A stretch of DNA of 64,000 nt, taken from contig NZ_QKTO01000001.1 of the NCBI RefSeq assembly GCF_003234855.1, positions 496,001 through 560,000 of the forward strand. The letters run 5' to 3'. This document shows positions 58,632-64,000 of the stretch, piece after piece. Source of the stretch: Curtobacterium sp. MCBD17_032. Lineage in GTDB: Bacteria; Actinomycetota; Actinomycetes; Actinomycetales; Microbacteriaceae. A program made the translations under genes and the position numbers. Within the stretch, counting starts at the first letter, position 1. Every line of letters begins with the position of its first letter. The notes below the pieces were generated by a model. That model made no database searches, had not been told where the DNA came from, and worked only from the letters and a program-made list of their open reading frames with translations.

Positions 58632-60098
58632 ATGATCCAGCGACTACAGCGCGTCCTACGCCCGTCCGACCCGACGGCCCGGGAATCCGGCTCGAGCATC
58701 ATCGAGGTCATGGTCGCCATGATGGTCTTCGCCGTCATGTCGGTCGGCATCGCCTACGGCATCGCGAACACCCTCCAGCTCACCCAGACGAGCCGCGGGC
58801 GGGAGACCGCCGTGGCGCTGGCGTCGGAGGACATCGACATGCTGCGGCAGACCGCCGCCGGGTCGACCACCGGCATCTTCGACGTCGTCAGTGCCCGCGG
58901 CGAGGACAACACCACGACGGTCGGTGGCCTGACCTACCAGGTCGACCGGAAGGTCTCGTGGGTCCAGAGCGACGGTGCCAGTGGCGCATGCGGCACGTCG
59001 ACCGGGAAGCTCGCGTACAAGAGCGTCGTCGAGACGGTGTCGTGGCCGAACCCCCGCGGCGGGATGAGCTCGACCTCGATGGCCTCCGCGATCGCTCCGA
59101 GCGACGCCGTGACGGACCCCGGGTACGGCACGATCATCATCTCGGTCGTCGACGCCTCCGGCGCTCCGTACCCGGGCGTGACGATCAGCGTCGCGCCGGT
59201 CCGCGGTGGTGCCGGTTCCGCGCTCGCGAAGGCCCCCCTGCCGACCGACGCGCAGGGCTGCTCGTACGCCGTCAACGTCGCGCAGGGCGACTACACGGTC
59301 ACCGCGAACGTCCCCGGCGGGATCGACACCGAGCAGAAGCAACCCTCGTCGCAGTCCCCGATCTCCGTGACCGCCGGTGCCAGTGCACCGGTCCCCTTCG
59401 TCTACGACCAGGCCAGCACGATGGCGTTCCAGTACGCGAAGACCTACAACGCCACGGTCCCCGCGAACATGGTCACGGTCCTGTCGAGTCCGTCCGGGGG
59501 CTTGGACACCGTGACGCCGTGGGACACGACGAGCTCGACCGTGCGGATCACCTCGACGACGAACCCGAGCCCGACCGTCCCGGTCTTCCCGTTCACGTCG
59601 GGCTACACGGTCATCGCCGGACCGTACTCGAACAGTCTCGACCGGACGAAGAACTGCCTGAGTCCGAACCCCGCGTCCTGGACCGTCCCGGATGCGGCCG
59701 GCGCGGTCGGGGTCACCCCGGCCCTGGTCCCGGCACCGGCCGGGGGCGCCACCGAGGCGCAGGTCATGACGGGCGTGCTCACGGTGAAGGGTGTGAAGGG
59801 GCGGTACATCACCGCCGTGTCGTCGGCGAACCCCGGTCCGGGCGACCCCGGTTGTGCCGCCGGGATGACCATGCGGTTCCCGGTCGCAGAGTCCGACTCG
59901 GTCACCCTCGCGCTGCCGTTCGGCACGTGGACCATCAGCTCCGGGAAGTCCTTCGGCGACACGGCGAAGAACGAGATCGCCTCTGACCCGAAGAACGTCA
60001 CGCCCGTCACGCCCGGGTCGGTGAACCGGAAGACCGCACTGCTCGTCATCGACTACGACAACACCGTCACGCTCGACCCCCGGGGGCAGGTCCGATGA
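58632..60098 (+). CDS. Large minor pilin with carboxypeptidase-like (Cna-B type) domain
   Basis: 488 aa prepilin. After a basic leader (QRLQRVLRPSDPTARESG) the mature N-terminus is SSIIEVMVAMMVFAVMSVGIAYGIANTLQL with Glu5, and an alpha-helix of the pilin spine follows. Residues about 165-260 (GYGTIIISVVDASGAPYPGVTISV, GCSYAVNVAQGDYTVTAN) look like a carboxypeptidase-regulatory/Cna-B beta-sandwich, found in adhesins. The rest is Thr/Ser/Pro-rich, presumably surface exposed. GGGAGG lies before the ATG at 58632. A candidate tip adhesin. The next gene overlaps by four bases. Confidence 0.87.
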   Translation: MIQRLQRVLRPSDPTARESGSSIIEVMVAMMVFAVMSVGIAYGIANTLQLTQTSRGRETAVALASEDIDMLRQTAAGSTTGIFDVVSARGEDNTTTVGGLTYQVDRKVSWVQSDGASGACGTSTGKLAYKSVVETVSWPNPRGGMSSTSMASAIAPSDAVTDPGYGTIIISVVDASGAPYPGVTISVAPVRGGAGSALAKAPLPTDAQGCSYAVNVAQGDYTVTANVPGGIDTEQKQPSSQSPISVTAGASAPVPFVYDQASTMAFQYAKTYNATVPANMVTVLSSPSGGLDTVTPWDTTSSTVRITSTTNPSPTVPVFPFTSGYTVIAGPYSNSLDRTKNCLSPNPASWTVPDAAGAVGVTPALVPAPAGGATEAQVMTGVLTVKGVKGRYITAVSSANPGPGDPGCAAGMTMRFPVAESDSVTLALPFGTWTISSGKSFGDTAKNEIASDPKNVTPVTPGSVNRKTALLVIDYDNTVTLDPRGQVR

Positions 60099-60799
60099 TG
60101 CGTCTCGTGCGTCGGCTGCACCGTGACCAGGCGGGCGTCACCCTCAGCGAACTCCTGGTGTCGATGAGCATCGCGTCGATCATCATCGTGGCGATCGGCG
60201 GCTTCTTCATCGCGACGCTGCGTGCGGGGGCGACCAACTCGTCGTCGGACCAGAACTCCCGCGTGGCGTCGAGTGTCATGAACTCGGTCACGCGCTACGT
60301 GCACGCCGCGAGTCTGCTGCCGAAGGTCGACGGCTCGTCCGCCCCGGCCGTCGTCGAGGCCACGCCGACGCGCCTCACCTTCACCGCGTTCATCAACCTC
60401 GACGGGAACAGCACGGACGAGCCCGTGCTCGTCCGGTACTCGCTCAACGCAGCCAAGCGGATCGTGCTCGACCAGTGGGACGGCACCGAGACGAAGGGCT
60501 TCTACTCGTTCCCCGCGCCCACCCAGACGCCGAACCGCAGCATCGTCATCGGTGGACCGGTCGCGTCCCCGACCGGCGACGGCGACGCGCTCTTCACCTA
60601 CCTCGGAGTCGGCAACAAGGCGATCGCGACGCCGGTGTCGGGCATCGTGCCGACGGCGTCGCTCGGGACGATCCGCGCCGTACGCGTGAACCTCGAGCTC
60701 GGTTCGACCACGGCCGGGAAGGCAGCGAACACCCACGTGCAGAACACCCTGTACCTCTTCAACGTCGCCTACGGGACTGCAGCGACGGTGACGCCGTGA
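60095..60799 (+). CDS. Minor type IV pilin (PulJ/PilW-like)
   Basis: 234 aa prepilin. The leader MMRLVRRLHRDQAG is followed by VTLSELLVSMSIASIIIVAIGGFFIATL, with Glu5, and a beta-rich globular part (LTFTAFINLDGNSTDEPVLVRYSLN; TIRAVRVNLELGSTTAG). This order (type J/W-like, with an early disordered stretch then strands) is typical of initiating minor pilins. ATG overlaps the previous stop, and its own stop overlaps the next ATG. Confidence 0.88.
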   Translation: MMRLVRRLHRDQAGVTLSELLVSMSIASIIIVAIGGFFIATLRAGATNSSSDQNSRVASSVMNSVTRYVHAASLLPKVDGSSAPAVVEATPTRLTFTAFINLDGNSTDEPVLVRYSLNAAKRIVLDQWDGTETKGFYSFPAPTQTPNRSIVIGGPVASPTGDGDALFTYLGVGNKAIATPVSGIVPTASLGTIRAVRVNLELGSTTAGKAANTHVQNTLYLFNVAYGTAATVTP

Positions 60800-62682
60800 T
60801 GCGCCGGGTGACGGACGCGCTCCGGCGCGCCCACGACGACGAACGCGGCGTGGTGCTGGCGAACGTGCTCATCTTCGGGACCGTGATGATGCTGCTCGTC
60901 GCGACGATGATCGCCGTCTCGACCTCCGGCGCGGTGAAGTCGGCGTCCGACCGCAACTTCCAGAACGCGATGGCAGCCGCCTACGCCGGCCTCGCGGACT
61001 ACCAGGCCAAGCTGTCGAACGACAACGGCTACGCGCTCTACGGGAACTCCGATGCGCAGTTCAGCAAGAAGACCATCCCGCCGTCGACGTTCACCGGCGA
61101 TGACGGCAACGTCGCCTTCACGAGCAGCGGATCGAAGTGGGCGTCGGTGGTCGGCTCGACCGACCAGTTCTTCCGGTACGAGGTGGACAACTCGGAGTAC
61201 TCGGGCAAGGGTGTCCTCCGCGTGCGGGTGACCGGCAAGTCCGGCGGGAGCGTGCGGTCCCTGGTCGCGAACCTCAAGGGCGACGGGTTCATCAACTACC
61301 TCTACTTCACGAACTACGAGTCCTCCAACCCCGCCCTCACCGGGTCGTCCTGCGTCACCGCCTACCAGTGGCAGACCAGCGTGGGTGGGAAGTGCCAGGC
61401 CGTGCAGTTCGCCCCCAACGACGTCCTGGACGGGCCGATCCGCACGAACGACGTCTTCACGGCAGCGTGTGCCACGACGTTCCTCAGCGCGGTCGAGCAG
61501 CACGACCTCACGGTCCGCTCGGCCGGCGGTGGGTGCAGCGGGCAGTTCAAGGGCGGCCCGGCCTCGACCGTGCCGTACCTCGGGCTGCCGGCGCTGAACT
61601 CGAACATGTCGCAGGAGACGCGGACGGACATCCCCGCGACGGTGCCGCGCCCCGGCTGCCTGTACACCGGGCCCACCCGGGTGTCGTTCCTGGGGAACGG
61701 GAAGATGACCGTGTGGTCGCCGTGGTCGAAGGCGACCCAGATCAAGGTGAGCAGTTCGAGCGGGGCGGTGACCGCGAGCGACGACCTCGCCAAGGCAGCG
61801 TCGCTGTGCGGCTCGATCGACGCCCTCCAGAGCGCCGCGGGTGCGACCATCCCGACCCTGCCCGCGAACCTCATGTACGTGCAGGACGTGCCGTCGGCGT
61901 CGAACAACGACAACACGTGGGCGGCCGGCACGGTCCCCTCGAAGTACTCGAACACGTACTGCTCGACCGCGGTCACGGTGACGAACGGCAAGGCCACGAC
62001 GAAGGCGAACCAGCCGTACAGCAACGGCCAGGGGTTCCCGGCCGCAGGCGAGTGGATCAACACCGGTAGGTCGAACGACTTCCGGACCGGATCCGTCTCG
62101 GACACCTACTCCTGCCGTGCCGGGGACCTGTTCGTCAGCGGTGGCTTCTCCGGAGCGATGACGATGGCCGCCTCCGGCAAGGTATGGGTCACCGGGGACA
62201 TCACCTACGGCGACCCGACGAAGGACATCCTCGGGCTGGTCGGCCAGAACGCCGTCGAGATCTACAACCCGGCCGAGTGCACGGCCTACCCCTCCACGCG
62301 CAACGGCGTCGACTACACGCGGTGCACGGACGGCGGCGTGGGCCTCCTCGACCGCAGCCGGGGTGCGAAGCTCACCATCAGCGCCGCGATCGCCAGCAAC
62401 GCCGGCACGTTCTGGAACCAGAACTACGACATCGGACCGCAGCTCGGCACGCTCAAGGTCGTCGGTTCCATCGCGCAGAACTGGCGCGGTGCGGTCGCGA
62501 CGCTCGGGACGACGGGCTTCGTGAAGAACTACGTCTACGACCAGCGCCTCCTCACCACGGCACCGCCGAAGTTCCTGCAGCCCGTCTCGACCTCGTACGG
62601 CGTCACCACGCAGGTCGAGGTGCAGTCCGCGTACACGGCGTCCGGATCGTGCGCGACCGACGCCGGTGGAGGCTGCCGATGA
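60799..62682 (+). CDS. Large PilX/DUF4900-like pilus-associated protein without Glu5
   Basis: 627 aa. The N-terminus (ERG, then VVLANVLIFGTVMMLLVATMIAVSTSGAVKSAS) looks like a PilX-type pilin helix, but position +5 is Asn instead of Glu. The extracellular part has 12 cysteines (none in the helix), mostly in short loops, and repeating beta-strand stretches near the C-terminus (GDLFVSGGFSGAMTMAASGKVWVTGDITYG; AKLTISAAIASNAG; GTLKVVGSIAQNWRG) that suggest a beta-helix as in DUF4900 proteins. Probably a large disulfide-stabilised surface or tip protein of the pilus. ATG overlaps the previous stop, and pilD overlaps the end. Confidence 0.82.
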   Translation: MRRVTDALRRAHDDERGVVLANVLIFGTVMMLLVATMIAVSTSGAVKSASDRNFQNAMAAAYAGLADYQAKLSNDNGYALYGNSDAQFSKKTIPPSTFTGDDGNVAFTSSGSKWASVVGSTDQFFRYEVDNSEYSGKGVLRVRVTGKSGGSVRSLVANLKGDGFINYLYFTNYESSNPALTGSSCVTAYQWQTSVGGKCQAVQFAPNDVLDGPIRTNDVFTAACATTFLSAVEQHDLTVRSAGGGCSGQFKGGPASTVPYLGLPALNSNMSQETRTDIPATVPRPGCLYTGPTRVSFLGNGKMTVWSPWSKATQIKVSSSSGAVTASDDLAKAASLCGSIDALQSAAGATIPTLPANLMYVQDVPSASNNDNTWAAGTVPSKYSNTYCSTAVTVTNGKATTKANQPYSNGQGFPAAGEWINTGRSNDFRTGSVSDTYSCRAGDLFVSGGFSGAMTMAASGKVWVTGDITYGDPTKDILGLVGQNAVEIYNPAECTAYPSTRNGVDYTRCTDGGVGLLDRSRGAKLTISAAIASNAGTFWNQNYDIGPQLGTLKVVGSIAQNWRGAVATLGTTGFVKNYVYDQRLLTTAPPKFLQPVSTSYGVTTQVEVQSAYTASGSCATDAGGGCR

Positions 62683-63518
62683 CCGCCGGGGCGGAACTCG
62701 CCCCCGTCCTCGTGCCGCTGTGCGCCGTGCTCGGGCTCGTCGTCGGGTCGTTCCTCAACGTCGTCGTGTACCGGGTACCGGCCGGCCGGTCGGTCGTCGT
62801 GCCCGCGAGCGCATGTCCGCAGTGCGGGCACGGCATCCGCCGCCGCGACAACGTCCCGGTCCTCTCCTGGATCGCCCTCCGCGGCCGGTGCCGTGACTGC
62901 GACGCACCCATCCCGGTCCGGTACCCGGCGGTCGAACTCGCCACGGGCCTCCTGTTCGCCGCCGTCGCCGGACTGACGGTGCCGACCCTGGCCGGCGGTG
63001 GCCGCGAGGTGTCTGCCGGCGTGCTGGTGGCCGTCGGACTCCTCGTCCTCATGGCGGTGAGCGTCGCCCTGGCCCTCATCGACCTCGACACCCACACCCT
63101 CCCGAACGCGATCGTGTACCCGACCGCCGTCGTCGTGCTCGTGCTCCTCGCCGCGGCATCGACGGTGGCCGGTGATCCTGCTCCCTTCCTGCGGGGGCTG
63201 CTCGGCGCCGTCGTCCTCGGCGGTGCGTACCTCGTGCTGGCGGTCGCGGTACCCGGCGGCATGGGGCTCGGCGACGTCAAGCTGGCCGTCGTCCTCGGCA
63301 TGGTGCTCGCGTACCTCGGATGGGGACCCCTCGCAGTGGGAGCTTTCGGCGCCTTCCTGGTCGGCGGTACGGTCGCGATCGTCCTCCTCGTCGTCGGCCG
63401 AGCGCGCTGGCGGGGCGGGATCCCCTTCGGGCCGTCGATGCTCGTCGGAGCGTGGCTCGGGATCGCCTTCGGCACGCCGATCTGGGACAGCTACCTGGGC
63501 CTCCTGGGCCTCGGCTGA
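62679..63518 (+). CDS. pilD: Type IV prepilin peptidase/N-methyltransferase
   Basis: 279 aa polytopic membrane aspartic peptidase. The cytoplasmic N-terminal loop keeps the zinc motif CPQCGHGIRRRDNVPVLSWIALRGRCRDC; catalytic aspartates are in ALIDLDTHTLPN and GLGDVKL. It cleaves prepilins before residue +1 and N-methylates them (the four pilin-like proteins of this operon are its substrates; the one with Asn5 may be processed poorly). ATG overlaps the preceding stop. Confidence 0.95.
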   Translation: MTAGAELAPVLVPLCAVLGLVVGSFLNVVVYRVPAGRSVVVPASACPQCGHGIRRRDNVPVLSWIALRGRCRDCDAPIPVRYPAVELATGLLFAAVAGLTVPTLAGGGREVSAGVLVAVGLLVLMAVSVALALIDLDTHTLPNAIVYPTAVVVLVLLAAASTVAGDPAPFLRGLLGAVVLGGAYLVLAVAVPGGMGLGDVKLAVVLGMVLAYLGWGPLAVGAFGAFLVGGTVAIVLLVVGRARWRGGIPFGPSMLVGAWLGIAFGTPIWDSYLGLLGLG

Positions 63519-63556
63519 CCACCTGACATGACCCCCACAGAACCGAGAGCAGCAGC

Positions 63557-64000
63557 ATGAGCAAGAGCATCGTCGGCGTCGACATCGCCGGGTCGTCGAT
63601 CCGCGCGGTCGAGGTCGCGGACGCGGACCGCGCTCGACCGACGCTGGTGCGGTTCGCCGAGGTACCGACCCCCGAGGGAGCGGTGAGCCGCGGTGAGGTC
63701 CTCGAGCCGAACACCGTCGCCGCAGCGCTCCGGCAGCTCTGGCAGCTCGGCCGGTTCCGCTCGCGGAACGTCGTGCTCGGGATGGGCAACCAGCGCGTGC
63801 TCTCCCGTGACCTGACCGTCCCGCAGGCACCGATCGCGCAGATCCGCGAGAGCCTGCCCTTCCAGGTGCAGGACATGCTCCCCGTCCCGGTCGTGGACGC
63901 GATCCTCGACTTCTACCCGACCTCCGAGAGCCACGGCGAGAACGGCCCCGTGGTGCACGGGCTGCTCATCGCGGCCATCAAGGACGCCGTGCTCGCCAAC
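63557..64000 (+). CDS. pilM: Type IV pilus assembly protein PilM, N-terminal part (runs off the window)
   Basis: 148 codons before the window ends. SKSIVGVDIAGSSIRAVEVADADRARPTLVRFAEVPTPEGAVSRGEV is the actin-like ATPase start (DIAGSSIRAVEV nucleotide-binding strand-loop), followed by LRQLWQLGRFRSRNVVLGMGNQRVLSRDLTVPQAPIAQIRESLPFQVQDMLPVPVVDAILDFYP, the standard PilM order. PilM is cytosolic and binds the N-terminus of PilN; pilN and pilO are expected next. ATG 63557; no SD of note. Confidence 0.95.
   Translation, partial: MSKSIVGVDIAGSSIRAVEVADADRARPTLVRFAEVPTPEGAVSRGEVLEPNTVAAALRQLWQLGRFRSRNVVLGMGNQRVLSRDLTVPQAPIAQIRESLPFQVQDMLPVPVVDAILDFYPTSESHGENGPVVHGLLIAAIKDAVLAN

Overview
The window is 64 kb of a very GC-rich actinobacterial chromosome. 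Gene content, the TTG-started rpoB and rpoC, the LysE/LysG pair, lhr beside nei and the general protein style point to Microbacteriaceae, plausibly Curtobacterium; this is inference from protein character, since no search was run. I see no rRNA, tRNA, CRISPR array, insertion sequence or prophage. I call 60 protein genes, two of them cut by the window edges.

Layout. 1-2.8 kb: the end of a short-chain dehydrogenase, a Phd/RelE-like toxin-antitoxin pair with a perfect dyad operator, a DUF1697 gene, and a small gene under a textbook actinobacterial SOS box. 2.9-6.9 kb: an AzgA-type purine permease, then an overlapping folE-folP-RibD-like trio whose FolP looks like the FolP2 paralogue type. 6.9-9.2 kb: an exported precursor with a hydrophobic six-cysteine C-terminus, coupled to a two-helix membrane protein (a bacteriocin/immunity-like arrangement), then a HAD phosphatase and a PfpI-family protein. 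9.2-12.6 kb: a MOSC gene, a 19-bp minisatellite, and an Ada-AlkA fusion coupled to ogt. 12.6-18.1 kb: hydrolases, an amino acid permease, and LysE with its LysR-type regulator. 18.5-23.9 kb: a cellulose-synthase-like glycosyltransferase, an HlyD-like protein and a GH81 beta-1,3-glucanase lipoprotein in one overlapping operon, probably an exopolysaccharide locus. 23.9-29.4 kb: nei and lhr. 29.5-44.7 kb: mostly single housekeeping or conserved hypothetical genes, including a PadR regulator, a DEAD-box helicase, a GH114-like lipoprotein, mntH, and a SprT/TPR pair. 45.1-52.5 kb: rpoB-rpoC with a strong promoter and terminator. 53.4-64 kb: a type IV pilus operon (pilB, pilT, pilC, pilA, three minor or pilin-like proteins, pilD, pilM) that continues past the right edge.

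Themes. DNA-alkylation and damage repair is well represented (Ada-AlkA, Ogt, Nei, Lhr, an SOS-boxed gene). Surface biology is the other main theme (type IV pili, putative beta-glucan synthesis, GH81 and GH114 lipoproteins). Many monocistronic genes carry a TANNNT hexamer only 6-8 bases before the start codon, which suggests leaderless transcripts. Convergent gene pairs are separated by long hairpins, two of which belong to one 60-bp palindromic repeat family. Several proteins have repeat-built low-complexity insertions (AlkA, LysE, PadR, DUF4190, helicase tail).
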